From Bacillota bacterium (GTDB taxonomy: Bacteria; Bacillota; UBA994), in assembly GCA_018333655.1 (NCBI GenBank), contig JAGXTJ010000002.1:1-57461 (forward strand): DNA of 57,461 bases, given 5' to 3'. Below, piece after piece: positions 38,331 to 47,635 of this stretch (the first letter of the stretch is position 1; each line of letters begins with the position of its first letter). The position numbers and the translations under genes are program-made. Under the pieces are notes generated by a model. That model was not told the DNA's origin. It saw only the letters and a list, made by a program, of their open reading frames with translations, and did no database searches.

Positions 38331-39067
38331 CAGGGTACTCGCCCTAGGGCGCGTGTGGCAGCCACCCATATGCCCGTAAGCGAAAGATGGGGTTCATAGA
38401 CGTCCACCACATCTCGCAAACCATCTTGCAGAAAGGCACCAATGCCCCCCGTCAGCACGACGCGCAACCTGCCTTGTTCTTCTTGCACGCGGCGAATCAT
38501 ACCGCGCACTAGTTCCAGATAGCCGTAGTAAATTCCTGCTTGCAGGCATTCTACAGTCGTCACATTGATAACACGGGGCGGTTTTTTCAAGGGCACCTCA
38601 GATAATAAGGCGGCACGCCGCGTCAGCGCTGCAAAAGACAACTCCATGCCGGGGACAATAGCCGTTCCACAGTAGACACCGCTCTTAATAACACAGAAAG
38701 TAGAGCCGGTGCCAAGATCCACATTAAGGCTATCCTGCCCCCACAACCACTGCGAGGCTAGTGCATTGACATAGAGGTCGGGGCCTAGCTCGGCATAGTT
38801 CACAGTGGCAAAAGTTAGACCGAGGTCATCCCGAACAGTGAGGACTTCCATGTCCCGCGGGAAAAGGGCCTGCTTAAGAGCCTCTGTTGCTTGCGGCACG
38901 ACCGAGGCACAGACAACCCTGGCCAGAGGGGCTAACTGCTTGGCTAGCCCAGAATACTCATCGGCATGGCGAGTAGTTGCTTGCGCCATCACCGACAAGA
39001 CTCTCCCCTGCTCATCGAGGTAGCCTATGTTCGTACGGGTATTGCCAATGCTTACCGCAATCAACAT
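38309..39067 (-). CDS. coaX: Type III pantothenate kinase CoaX, divergent active site
   Basis: Phosphorylates pantothenate, first step of CoA synthesis. 252 residues, ASKHA fold: SIGNTRTNIGYL at the start, LGPDLYVNALAS, NVDLGTGSTF, PGMELSFAALTRRAALL, TTVECLQAGIYYGY and LTGGIGAFL. The usual first motif DxGNT has Ser6 (codon AGC) instead of Asp, and GADR reads GPDL, while the Asp in VDLGT is kept. It may be a variant enzyme or have lost activity. Position behind ftsH in the Bacillus order and next to an ECF S component supports a CoA role. Confidence 0.85.
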   Translation of the reverse strand: MLIAVSIGNTRTNIGYLDEQGRVLSVMAQATTRHADEYSGLAKQLAPLARVVCASVVPQATEALKQALFPRDMEVLTVRDDLGLTFATVNYAELGPDLYVNALASQWLWGQDSLNVDLGTGSTFCVIKSGVYCGTAIVPGMELSFAALTRRAALLSEVPLKKPPRVINVTTVECLQAGIYYGYLELVRGMIRRVQEEQGRLRVVLTGGIGAFLQDGLRDVVDVYEPHLSLTGIWVAATRALGRVPWGIHSQW

Positions 39068-39215
39068 ATGCCACTCCCCCTTAAGCTAATTTTATGGCCT
39101 CGCGCTAGGCAGTGTCAATAAGGAAGGTGTGTGGCGAGAAATTGAGTACACCAAAAGGGATTGCCCCCCCTGAAAGCGAATAAACGCTAGTACGTCTTTG
39201 AAAGGAGTGTCTGCC

Positions 39216-40580
39216 TTGACCGACAAACGTAGCCCCCATAAACGGAATAGAGTGGCGCACAGCATCTACATTCTTGCTGTTGTGGCCTCCTTTGCGATAC
39301 TGGCTATGACCATAGTGCTAATTATTCCTGCCGATCTGGGAACTCCCTATGAACCGTTAGAAATAGGCCAGAGCTTTGTTTTTGACCCTTGGGAAATCAC
39401 CCTTGGGCATTTACATCTCTCTTATCCCGCGGGGGGTGTTATGGTGGAGGCGAGCCGACACGGCGAGCTTACGGCCTTTGTCCTCCTGGCTGAAGGAACG
39501 GCCCATTTCTCTGGAAATGAAGAGGGCGCGTCTTTCCCCATTACGCAGCTGGTGCTACATGCGCATCCGGCCGAAATCGCTGTCCTGCGTGGGCAGACCT
39601 TCATTGCCCAGGAGGTGCTGCCTGAGGCCATGGACGAGGCCATGGCCCTCTTGGCCACGATTGCCCATGAAGAACCTGTGCTTGAGGTTTTCGGCGTGCG
39701 CAAAGTCTTTCTGCCCCGGCGTGGAGTGGCGCGCGTCGCCCTGTTTAGTCCGGAGGGCGAGCGTGCGACCTACATACAGGCACGGCGCACCTTGTGGCAA
39801 GGACCAGGGGCGTTGCCCATTGCACTGCACAACCCCGGCGCCAAGCAATACCCCCCGCACGACCAGTTCATTATGAGCTTGGCGATACTAGCGGTCATGC
39901 TTGCCGCTGTAGCTGCCGGGGTGGTCTTTGTTACGCAAGATTACGACCCTCAGGCCACCTATGGCCATGAGGGGGCCAAAATAATGTGGCCCTTAGGGCT
40001 GGCCTTACTTCATGTGGTGGTCGAGTCCTACCTAGTGCTTCAGGCCCTCCACCCCCTAGTCATCTTGGGCTGGAGAGTAATGATTATGTCGGGTATTTTG
40101 TGGATCGCCGATACCTATGGCAATGCCTTGACTTTCCTCGGCTGCACCATGAAACGCGTGCTGCCTGCCATTGGGACAGGCATCTGGACAGGTCTACTTC
40201 TGTATCTCTGTGGCACCTTAGCCCTGCCGAGTGGCCTCAACATTGTCACCGCCGACCTCTTGACTAATCTAGTCTATGTCACTGTCAGCTCTGCCCTTTT
40301 CCACGAAATATTGTGGCGAGGCTTGGTGCAAGGCGCTTTGCGACAACACCACAGCGCCAGCTTTAGCATCGGTGTGACCACCGTTCTCGCCGCCCTTTTC
40401 TCCTTAATCCCTGCCTTGCTCGCAGGCAACTTTGCTGCGGCCGTACTAATTCAAAGCTTTTTCATTGTGCCCATGAGCACAATTATGCTTGGCTTGGTTT
40501 ATGAGCGCACCCACAACATCTTCGCCCCTCTAGCCACGGTGACAACCATGCACATTCTCTCGTTTCTGTTGCATTTTTGA
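39216..40580 (+). CDS. CPBP-like multi-pass membrane protein
   Basis: A 454-residue protein starting at TTG 39216 (AAAGGAG 8 bases upstream). One N-terminal membrane helix (about 15-37), a large outside region of about 180 residues, then about seven helices. The C-terminal part resembles the CPBP (Abi/CAAX protease) fold: FHEILWRG corresponds to motif 1 (EExxxR) with one Glu replaced by His. The later segments LFSLIPA and TMHILSF only partly match motifs 2 (FxxxH) and 3. Protease activity is uncertain. Stands alone on the plus strand before a strong terminator. Confidence 0.6.
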   Translation: MTDKRSPHKRNRVAHSIYILAVVASFAILAMTIVLIIPADLGTPYEPLEIGQSFVFDPWEITLGHLHLSYPAGGVMVEASRHGELTAFVLLAEGTAHFSGNEEGASFPITQLVLHAHPAEIAVLRGQTFIAQEVLPEAMDEAMALLATIAHEEPVLEVFGVRKVFLPRRGVARVALFSPEGERATYIQARRTLWQGPGALPIALHNPGAKQYPPHDQFIMSLAILAVMLAAVAAGVVFVTQDYDPQATYGHEGAKIMWPLGLALLHVVVESYLVLQALHPLVILGWRVMIMSGILWIADTYGNALTFLGCTMKRVLPAIGTGIWTGLLLYLCGTLALPSGLNIVTADLLTNLVYVTVSSALFHEILWRGLVQGALRQHHSASFSIGVTTVLAALFSLIPALLAGNFAAAVLIQSFFIVPMSTIMLGLVYERTHNIFAPLATVTTMHILSFLLHF

Positions 40581-40610
40581 GCAGCGCCGACCACTGAAGG
40601 AATCAAAAAA

Positions 40611-40630
40611 GCCCCACCTTGAGGTGGGGC
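40611..40630. terminator. Bidirectional terminator between the CPBP-like gene and the PlsY-like gene
   Basis: Perfect 8-bp stem GCCCCACC/GGTGGGGC with TTGA loop. Six A residues precede it and CTTTAACTTT follows, so it works in both directions for the convergent genes. Confidence 0.85.
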
Positions 40631-40651
40631 CTTTAACTTTGCCGCTTGTGG

Positions 40652-41266
40652 CTAACTCGCCTGTACTTTGCGTTTACGCTGATCCCTTAAATACATGGAG
40701 TAACCGCCGCCCGCGATGGGTAGGAGCATGGCCACCAGCAGGGCTGCGTGGGGGTATAAACCATGCCTCTGCCACACGAGAAAAAATACCGCCAAGAGCC
40801 CCGTCACGCTGAGCACGGGCACCGGACCGACATGGGGCAGGTACAGTGGGAGGGAGGTGTGCTTGTAAAGCAGGTAGGCCAGCAAGGCGGGAACTAACCC
40901 CAGCGCAAATTCGAGGGGAAAATGGTAGATAGTAACCCCAAAAGCCGGAGCTAGACCGCCGCCACCGCGAAAACCAAAGTAGAGCGGCCAGTTGTGCCCG
41001 GCCACTACGGCCATAGCACTTAGGAGCATCACCACAGGGTCTCTGCTTAGCGTGTAGACAAAGTAGGCGACTAAAACACCCTTTAGCGCATCAGAGATGC
41101 CCACGAGTAGTCCGAAACCCCAGCCAAACTGACGAACGGAGCCCGAGCCACCAGGATTGTCTGTGTTGCGGATGTCTTTCCCTTTAAGCAGTCGGCTATA
41201 GACAACGCCAAACAACAAGGAACCGACTAAGTAAGCCAGTGCTACTACTGTCAAACCCCAAAACAC
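40652..41266 (-). CDS. PlsY-like membrane protein (glycerol-3-phosphate acyltransferase family)
   Basis: 204 residues, about seven membrane helices. The PlsY layout is visible: GSLLFGVVYSRLLKGKDIR, then NPGGSGSVRQFGW in place of GSGNIGATNVLR, and GHNWPLYFGFRGGGG in place of GHxxPxxxxFxGGKG. The loss of the Lys in GGKG and changes in motif 2 suggest a divergent acyltransferase or a non-enzymatic relative. It is the last gene of the hut/fhs run, 27 bases behind fhs. A separate housekeeping plsY is likely elsewhere. Confidence 0.65.
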   Translation of the reverse strand: MFWGLTVVALAYLVGSLLFGVVYSRLLKGKDIRNTDNPGGSGSVRQFGWGFGLLVGISDALKGVLVAYFVYTLSRDPVVMLLSAMAVVAGHNWPLYFGFRGGGGLAPAFGVTIYHFPLEFALGLVPALLAYLLYKHTSLPLYLPHVGPVPVLSVTGLLAVFFLVWQRHGLYPHAALLVAMLLPIAGGGYSMYLRDQRKRKVQAS

Positions 41267-41293
41267 ATTTACTCCCTCCGCTCCTGCTTTTGA

Positions 41294-42964
41294 CTAGAAT
41301 AACCCGGAAATTTTGCCGTCTGCATCCACGTCGATTTTCTCAGCCGCAGGCTCTTTTGGTAAGCCGGGCATGGTCATAATATCGCCGGTAAGAGCTACTA
41401 TAAACCCCGCACCGCGCGAAACTCTAAGCTCGCGCACGGTAATGCGAAAACCACGCGGGCGACCGAGGAGGCTGGGGTCGTCACTGACGGAATACTGGGT
41501 CTTGGCCATGCAGATCGGCATCTTGTCAAAGCCAAGTTTCACAAACTGGCGCATGGTGTTTTCGGCTTCCTTGGTGAAATCAACGCCATCGGCACCGTAT
41601 ATTTCCCGGGCAATGGTTGCTATTTTATCCTTTATGGGCAGGTCAACAGAGTAGAGCGGCTTGAAATCGGCCGGCTCGTTTTCGATAGTAGTGAGTACCG
41701 CTTCGGCGAGAGCCTTGCCGCCCTCCCCGCCCTTGGCCCATACTTCTGACAAAGCCACCTTTGCACCTATCTTATGGCAACTTTCCGCAATCAATGCTAG
41801 TTCGGCTTCCGTATCCGCGGGGAAGCGGTTAATAGCCACCACTACCGGCACCCCAAACTTCTGCATGGACTCAATATGGCGCTCAAGATTGGCCACACCG
41901 AGACTTAAGGCCGCTAGGTTCTCTGTGTTGAGCTTCTTGATGTCGGCATTGCCGTGCAGTTTAAGTGCACGGGCCGTCGCCACAATGACGGCAACCTTCG
42001 GTTTAAGTCCGGCAAACCGGCACTTAATATTAAAGAACTTCTCTGCACCAAGGTCCGCCCCAAAGCCGGCCTCGGTCACCACATAGTCGGCTACCTTGAG
42101 AGCTAGTTTAGTGGCCTGCACGGAGTTACAGCCATGTGCGATATTGGCAAAAGGACCGCCATGAATAAAGGCGGGTACATTCTCTAGCGTCTGCACCAAG
42201 TTCGGCTTAATGGCGTCTTTTAAGAGCGCCGCCATAGCCCCTGCTACTTTAAGGTCGGCCACGGTGACTACTTCGCGCTCTGTATTGTAGCCCACAACTA
42301 TGCGGCTGAGGCGCTCTTTGAGGTCGGCAATGTCTAGTGCCAGACAAAGAATGGCCATCACCTCTGAGGCTACGGTGATATCAAAGCCATCCTCGCGGGG
42401 AACGCCATTATTCTTGCCACCCAGGCCGACAATGGTCTGCCTGATGGAACGGTCATTCATGTCCATAGCGCGGCGGAAGGTGATGCGGCGCGTGTCAATG
42501 TTCAAGGCATTACCTTGGTGAATATGGTTATCTAGGATGGCTGCCAGCATATTGTGCGCTGTGGTAATGGCGTGCAGGTCGCCGGTGAAGTGCAGATTAA
42601 TGTCCTCCATGGGTACGACTTGCGAGAAGCCGCCGCCCGCAGCTCCGCCCTTGACGCCCATACTAGGACCAAGCGAGGGCTCGCGCAGGGCGATAGCTGT
42701 CTTCTTGCCTAGCTTAGCAAGAGCCTGACCCAAGCCTACTGTCGTCGTCGTCTTGCCCTCGCCTGCGGCGGTAGGGTTAATGGCGGTGACGAGAATAAGA
42801 TTCCCGTCAGGCTTACTGGCTAGGCGTTTGGCGACCGCAGGTGATATTTTGGCCTTGTACTTGCCATACAACTCGAGGTCGTCTTCGGTAAGACCCATAC
42901 TCTTGGCCACGTCAATGATGGGGAGCATACTAGCGCTTTGGGCAATTTCGATGTCAGATTTCAC
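41294..42964 (-). CDS. fhs: Formate-tetrahydrofolate ligase
   Basis: Interconverts formate + THF + ATP and 10-formyl-THF, 556 residues. P-loop region [41 protein letters not shown] and [18 protein letters not shown] are diagnostic. GTG start at 42964. In this operon the reverse direction is likely: 10-formyl-THF from histidine breakdown gives formate and ATP. The same enzyme serves acetogenic pathways, so both uses are possible. Confidence 0.97.
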   Translation of the reverse strand: MKSDIEIAQSASMLPIIDVAKSMGLTEDDLELYGKYKAKISPAVAKRLASKPDGNLILVTAINPTAAGEGKTTTTVGLGQALAKLGKKTAIALREPSLGPSMGVKGGAAGGGFSQVVPMEDINLHFTGDLHAITTAHNMLAAILDNHIHQGNALNIDTRRITFRRAMDMNDRSIRQTIVGLGGKNNGVPREDGFDITVASEVMAILCLALDIADLKERLSRIVVGYNTEREVVTVADLKVAGAMAALLKDAIKPNLVQTLENVPAFIHGGPFANIAHGCNSVQATKLALKVADYVVTEAGFGADLGAEKFFNIKCRFAGLKPKVAVIVATARALKLHGNADIKKLNTENLAALSLGVANLERHIESMQKFGVPVVVAINRFPADTEAELALIAESCHKIGAKVALSEVWAKGGEGGKALAEAVLTTIENEPADFKPLYSVDLPIKDKIATIAREIYGADGVDFTKEAENTMRQFVKLGFDKMPICMAKTQYSVSDDPSLLGRPRGFRITVRELRVSRGAGFIVALTGDIMTMPGLPKEPAAEKIDVDADGKISGLF

Positions 42965-42991
42965 GCAGTCACATTCCTTCCCTAAATGTAG

Positions 42992-43621
42992 TTAACGTAG
43001 TGCAGCCAGTTTGGCGCTTACTTGCGCTTCGAGAACAGTCGCCCGTGCCAGTAGGGCAGCGGCCTCCGCCGCCATTTCTTCTGCCCACGCAGGCTGCGGG
43101 TCTAAAGACGTCAAGTTAATACGCACATTGTAGAGGGCACCGCGTAATGCGGCGAACGCCATGAGCCCCGCCACACCAGCATCTGTTAGGGCGTTATGAT
43201 TACCCTTTTCGGCTACTATGTTAGCCTGTTCTAACACTCTGAACGCTGCACTTGCCGTCCTGAGTGGCACCTCTGCTGCTAGACGCACCGCCTTTTCGAT
43301 GGCAAGCTGTCTTGCGGCCACTTCGTCTGCGGCCAACTTGGGCAATTTGTGTGCGGCCATAACTGCCTGGTAGGCGAGTGCGTCCTCATCAGCTAAGGCT
43401 AAAAGAGAAGAACGCTGGTCGTGTGCCGCCTCTTTAGCTGCCTCCATCTCGGCCTGTACGGCGACGTACTTCTTGCGGTTCACGGTGAGGCTGGCCACCA
43501 TCTCCACCAGCGAAGCTGCCATGGCCCCGGCGAGCGCGGCTGCCGTGCCGCCCCCGGGCGTGGGGTCACCACTAGCTAGGGCGTCGAGAATACCATTGTA
43601 TTTTTCTGCTGCAAAATGCAA
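42992..43621 (-). CDS. fchA: Formimidoyltetrahydrofolate cyclodeaminase
   Basis: Converts 5-formimino-THF to 5,10-methenyl-THF and ammonia. 209 residues, all-helical, with GDPTPGGGTAAALAGAMAASL and VNRKKY near the start and NHNALTDAGVAGLMAFAALRGALYNVRINL later. TTG start at 43621 with AGGAGG 8 bases upstream. It takes the product of FtcD from the same operon; a FolD cyclohydrolase must link it to Fhs but is not in the window. Confidence 0.94.
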   Translation of the reverse strand: MHFAAEKYNGILDALASGDPTPGGGTAAALAGAMAASLVEMVASLTVNRKKYVAVQAEMEAAKEAAHDQRSSLLALADEDALAYQAVMAAHKLPKLAADEVAARQLAIEKAVRLAAEVPLRTASAAFRVLEQANIVAEKGNHNALTDAGVAGLMAFAALRGALYNVRINLTSLDPQPAWAEEMAAEAAALLARATVLEAQVSAKLAALR

Positions 43622-43633
43622 TTCGTCAACCTC

Positions 43634-43777
43634 CTACTGTCCTGTTACGGCACGGTAAATCATCCAAGCCAAAAGACCAAGCGCCCCGCCGCCCACCATG
43701 TACACCCACATCTCAATTTTTGGCGCTTGCTTCTTCTCTACTTTAGGTGGGGACTTCTTCTTTTTTCCCTTAGCCAT
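43634..43777 (-). CDS. 47-residue lysine-rich single-pass membrane protein
   Basis: Starts AKGKKKKSPPKVEKK, then one membrane helix (about 23-44: MWVYMVGGGALGLLAWMIYR), ending in AVTGQ. ATG at 43777 with GAAGGGAAG 7 bases upstream; it overlaps hutI by 8 bases and ends 12 bases before fchA, so it is within the operon. The basic N-terminus would be inside the cell. I do not recognise a family. It could be a membrane tether or small regulator for the operon's enzymes, or a chance conserved-looking ORF. Confidence 0.6.
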   Translation of the reverse strand: MAKGKKKKSPPKVEKKQAPKIEMWVYMVGGGALGLLAWMIYRAVTGQ

Positions 43778-45044
43778 AAATACACTTCCCTTCACTTACA
43801 ACTAGTTTGCCGCGCTTAATCACTTTATCGACCAAGTTCACCCCGAGGTGGTAAGGCACGAAATCAAGACTGGGAGCATTCAATATGGTTATATCCGCTA
43901 ACTTACACGCTTCTAGGCTGCCGCACTCTTCTCCGCGCCGAATGGCATGAGCAGCATTGATGGTAGAAGCGGCAAAAGCTTGGGCCGGCGTGAAGCCGTA
44001 ATGAAAACAGGCCATAGACTGCAAGAGCTGCATACTGGGCAGTGGTGATGTGCCCGGGTTGTAGTCAGTAGATATGGCTACAGGCACCCCTAAGGCGAGC
44101 ATCTCCTTAAAGGGCGCACGCTTCGGTGTCTGCAAAATGAAGGAGGTCGCCGGCAAGAGCACCGCAATAACCTTTGCGGCCGCCATGGCTACGAGGTGTG
44201 CGGAGTCGGCGTGAATAAGGTGCTCTGCCGAAACTGCGCCTAGCTCAGCCGCGAGAAGCGCCCCCCCGAGAGGGGTAATTTCGTCAGCATGTACTTTAGC
44301 TCCAAGACCCAGCTTTTGCGCGGCGAGCAAGACCTTACGGCATTCTTCAATGGTAAAGGCCTTGTTTTCACAAAAACAGTCGCAAAACTCGGCTAGTCGC
44401 TCTGCGGCAACTTGTGGCAACATATCGTGCACAAGGCTGCCTATGTAGCCCTTTCTGTTGGCAGCATACTCTGGCGGCAGGGCGTGTGCTCCCATAAATG
44501 TACGCACTATGTCTACGGGGTGTTGGCCATCGGCCTCACGCAAAACCCGAAGCTGCTTAAGCTCATCCTCGAGGGTCAGCCCATAGCCGCTCTTGGCCTC
44601 TACGGTGGTGGTGCCATGCAGCAGCATAGTGTCTAGAGAGCTACGGACTTTAGCCAGTAACTCCGCCGGGGTCGCCGCGCGGGTCTTCGTGACGGTACTA
44701 ATAATACCGCCGCCGCTCGCCAGAATATCGAGGTAGGAGTTCCCCGCTAGCCGCAGCGGCAACTCATGGTCTCGCCAACCCGCGAAACTAAGATGGGTGT
44801 GGCAGTCTACATAACCTGGCATAACTAGTTTCCCCGTGGCGTCAATTGTGCTTGTTTCGGCGTCACAATAGGCCATGGCTTCATCATAGTTGTCGGTAAC
44901 CGCTAAGATTCTTTCACCTTGCACGAGCACATACCCCCGGGTAAGGGTGATAACTTCTCCTAGCGCCTTACCAACTTGGGGGCTCTGGCTGTACCCTACC
45001 GTAGTGACGACCCTGCCCTCGGCGATGATGAGACTAGCCTTCAT
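43770..45044 (-). CDS. hutI: Imidazolonepropionase
   Basis: Amidohydrolase-fold enzyme hydrolysing imidazolonepropionate to formiminoglutamate, 424 residues. Metal ligands HxH in VDCHTHLSFAG, a long KSGYGLTLEDELKQLRVL block, KVHADEITPLGG, SAEHLIHAD and the Asp in STDYNPGTSP. Overlaps ftcD by 11 bases. Confidence 0.97.
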   Translation of the reverse strand: MKASLIIAEGRVVTTVGYSQSPQVGKALGEVITLTRGYVLVQGERILAVTDNYDEAMAYCDAETSTIDATGKLVMPGYVDCHTHLSFAGWRDHELPLRLAGNSYLDILASGGGIISTVTKTRAATPAELLAKVRSSLDTMLLHGTTTVEAKSGYGLTLEDELKQLRVLREADGQHPVDIVRTFMGAHALPPEYAANRKGYIGSLVHDMLPQVAAERLAEFCDCFCENKAFTIEECRKVLLAAQKLGLGAKVHADEITPLGGALLAAELGAVSAEHLIHADSAHLVAMAAAKVIAVLLPATSFILQTPKRAPFKEMLALGVPVAISTDYNPGTSPLPSMQLLQSMACFHYGFTPAQAFAASTINAAHAIRRGEECGSLEACKLADITILNAPSLDFVPYHLGVNLVDKVIKRGKLVVSEGKCIYG

Positions 45045-45939
45045 GTCTAGCCGCTAGTTTTAGCTCTAGCACCTGCTCCTGATTAAAGTCGGTGAGCTGC
45101 AAGTAGTGCGCCGCGACGTCGAGCATGGCTTTTGCCGGCAGGAGGCCGATAACCTCGCTACTGGCAACTGTTACTCCATGCTTGGCCGCTTCTAGCTTAA
45201 TGGCTTCGAATACGGTATGCAGCCCGGTCACCGTGAAATCTACCATGTTCATGGAGATTTGCGCCTGTCCCGTGGCCTCGAGCATGAGGCCAAGCCCTTT
45301 GACTGCCGGCAAGCCACCACTTGACTCCCGCACGGCCTTGGCAATGGCCTTGGCAATTTTGACGTCCCCCGAGGCTAGATTGACATTAAAAGCCACCAAG
45401 GGAGGGCGCGCGCCAACTACTGTCGCGCCGGCAGACCTGTGTAGGCGCGCCGGGCCAAAGTCTGGGTGGCGCTCTTCCTTGTTAATGTCAAGCTTCAGCC
45501 CTTCATACTCGCCTCGCCGCACATCGGCTAAGTTCCGACGCTCTGGTTTTTTGGCCGCTTTTTCATACAAGTACACGGGGATAGCGAGCTCGCGCGCAAT
45601 GCGTTCACCAAGGGCTTCGGCAATTTGTACACAGTCCTCCATCGTCGCACCCGTCAGCGGCACAAAAGGAATGACATCTGTCGCTCCCATGCGGGGGTGC
45701 TCCCCCCGGTGCGTTTCCATGTTAATGAGCTCCGCCGCTTTGGCGGTAGCACGAAAAGCGGCCTCGGCTACTACAGAGGCGTCGCCCACAAAAGTTATTA
45801 CCACCCGGTTGTGGTCGACATCAGGTTTGTGGTCGAGCAGGGTCACTCCTTCTACGCCCTTGATGGCGTCAAGAATGGCGGCAATTACCTCGGGGCGCCG
45901 CCCTTCGCTAAAATTAGGCACACATTGTACTAGCTTCAT
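45034..45939 (-). CDS. ftcD: Glutamate formimidoyltransferase
   Basis: Transfers the formimino group of N-formimino-L-glutamate to tetrahydrofolate, releasing glutamate. 301 residues, the single-function form without the cyclodeaminase domain (which is the separate fchA). VQCVPNFSEGRR, LLDHKPDVDHNRVV with the catalytic His region, HRGEHPRMGATDVIPFVPL are characteristic. Thirteen bases behind hutU. Confidence 0.97.
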   Translation of the reverse strand: MKLVQCVPNFSEGRRPEVIAAILDAIKGVEGVTLLDHKPDVDHNRVVITFVGDASVVAEAAFRATAKAAELINMETHRGEHPRMGATDVIPFVPLTGATMEDCVQIAEALGERIARELAIPVYLYEKAAKKPERRNLADVRRGEYEGLKLDINKEERHPDFGPARLHRSAGATVVGARPPLVAFNVNLASGDVKIAKAIAKAVRESSGGLPAVKGLGLMLEATGQAQISMNMVDFTVTGLHTVFEAIKLEAAKHGVTVASSEVIGLLPAKAMLDVAAHYLQLTDFNQEQVLELKLAARHEG

Positions 45940-45951
45940 TATCTAACACCT

Positions 45952-47601
45952 CTACTTCATCATCGGTATCTTAACGCCGCGCTCTTTAGCGACTTGGCAG
46001 GCGAGCTCGTACCCCGCATCGGCATGGCGCATAACGCCGGTGCCCGGGTCCGTAGTCAGCACTCTCTCGAGGCGCTTCCCTGCCTCCTCGGTGCCATCAG
46101 CGACCACCACCATGCCGGCATGAATAGAATACCCTATGCCTACACCCCCACCATGGTGCACCGAAACCCAAGTCGCTCCGGCAACAGAGTTAAGCAAGGC
46201 ATTTAGTATCGGCCAGTCAGCAATGGCGTCTGAGCCATCTAGCATGGCTTCTGTTTCGCGATTAGGTGAGGCTACAGAACCGGCATCGAGGTGGTCTCGC
46301 CCAATGACGATAGGCGCCTTTAGCTCGCCGCTCTTAACCATCTCGTTAATAGCCAAGCCGAACTTAGCCCTCTCGCCATACCCCAGCCAGCAGATGCGCG
46401 CGGGTAAACCCTGAAACGCCACTCTTTCTTGCGCCATGGTAATCCAGCGTCGCAGGGCCTTGTCTTCGGGGAAAAGCTCCAAGACCTTAGCGTCAGTTTT
46501 GTAGATGTCTTCTACATCGCCTGAAAGAGCCACCCAACGGAAAGGCCCTTTGCCCTCGCAGAAAAGGGGACGAATATAGGCCGGAACAAAGCCAGGAAAG
46601 TCAAAAGCATTCTCCACACCGGCCTCTTTGGCCTGTTGGCGAATGTTGTTGCCGTAGTCAAAAACGTTCGCGCCTGCTTTTTGCATGTCAAGCATCGCTT
46701 CTACATGGCGCGCCATGCTCTGCATCGACCTTGCGACGTATTCCTCCGGCTTCTCCGAGCGCAGCTTGGCTGCCTCCTCAAGGCTAAGACCCGCGGGTAT
46801 GTATCCAACTAAGGGATCATGTGCCGAGGTCTGATCAGTCACGAGGTCGGGCACAATACCGCGTCGCACCATCTCTGGCAGTATCACGGCGGCATTGCCA
46901 AGCAGCCCAATAGATAGCGCGCGACCCTCGTGCTGTGCGGCCCGCGCGAGTTCTAGCGCCGCGTCAAGATTATCTACCCAGGTGTCAAGGTAACGCGACT
47001 GTAGGCGTCGCTCGATACGGGTCTGATCAACTTCGATGCACAAGGCTACCCCTTCATTCATGGTCACTGCCAGCGGCTGTGCTCCCCCCATGCCGCCTAG
47101 GCCGGCGGTGAGAGTGAGTCTGCCCTTGAGAGTGCCCCCAAAATGCCGTCGTGCTGCCTCAGCAAAAGTCTCGTAAGTGCCTTGGAGGATGCCCTGTGTG
47201 GCAATATATATCCATGAGCCGGCAGTCATCTGGCCATACATGGTGAGCCCAAGACGCTCTAACTCACGAAATTTCTCCCATGTCGCCCAGTGGGGCACCA
47301 ACATGGAGTTACTGATGAGCACCCTAGGCGCGTGCGCATGCGTGGTGAAGACACCCACTGGCTTGCCCGATTGCACGAGCAGAGTTTCATCGTCCTTAAG
47401 GTCGCGCAGCGCTTTAACTATGGCCTCGTAGCAGGCGGCGTTACGGGCTGCCTTGCCGGTGCCGCCGTAGACGATAAGGTCTTCGGGACGTTCGGCTACT
47501 TCGGGGTCAAGATTGTTCATTAACATGCGCAAGGCGGCCTCTTGCTGCCACCCTCGGCAACTAAGTTCAGTACCCCGTGGCGCCCTAATCTCTTTGTTCA
47601 T
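45952..47601 (-). CDS. hutU: Urocanate hydratase (urocanase)
   Basis: Adds water to urocanate using NAD+ as electrophile, 549 residues. Start chosen: ATG at 47601 with GGGAGG 8 bases upstream; an earlier in-frame start would extend past the ribosome site. [15 protein letters not shown], the NAD-binding [13 protein letters not shown], the active-site Cys in [13 protein letters not shown] and [19 protein letters not shown] are conserved. Upstream gap of 34 bases to hutH. Confidence 0.97.
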   Translation of the reverse strand: MNKEIRAPRGTELSCRGWQQEAALRMLMNNLDPEVAERPEDLIVYGGTGKAARNAACYEAIVKALRDLKDDETLLVQSGKPVGVFTTHAHAPRVLISNSMLVPHWATWEKFRELERLGLTMYGQMTAGSWIYIATQGILQGTYETFAEAARRHFGGTLKGRLTLTAGLGGMGGAQPLAVTMNEGVALCIEVDQTRIERRLQSRYLDTWVDNLDAALELARAAQHEGRALSIGLLGNAAVILPEMVRRGIVPDLVTDQTSAHDPLVGYIPAGLSLEEAAKLRSEKPEEYVARSMQSMARHVEAMLDMQKAGANVFDYGNNIRQQAKEAGVENAFDFPGFVPAYIRPLFCEGKGPFRWVALSGDVEDIYKTDAKVLELFPEDKALRRWITMAQERVAFQGLPARICWLGYGERAKFGLAINEMVKSGELKAPIVIGRDHLDAGSVASPNRETEAMLDGSDAIADWPILNALLNSVAGATWVSVHHGGGVGIGYSIHAGMVVVADGTEEAGKRLERVLTTDPGTGVMRHADAGYELACQVAKERGVKIPMMK

Positions 47602-47635
47602 TGCTTGTTCCTCCCTTTGTTTATGCAAAATGTCA

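Noticed and set aside
43622-43633. Folate or other riboswitch in front of fchA or fhs
   Set aside because: The gaps are 12-27 bases, too short for any known riboswitch class.
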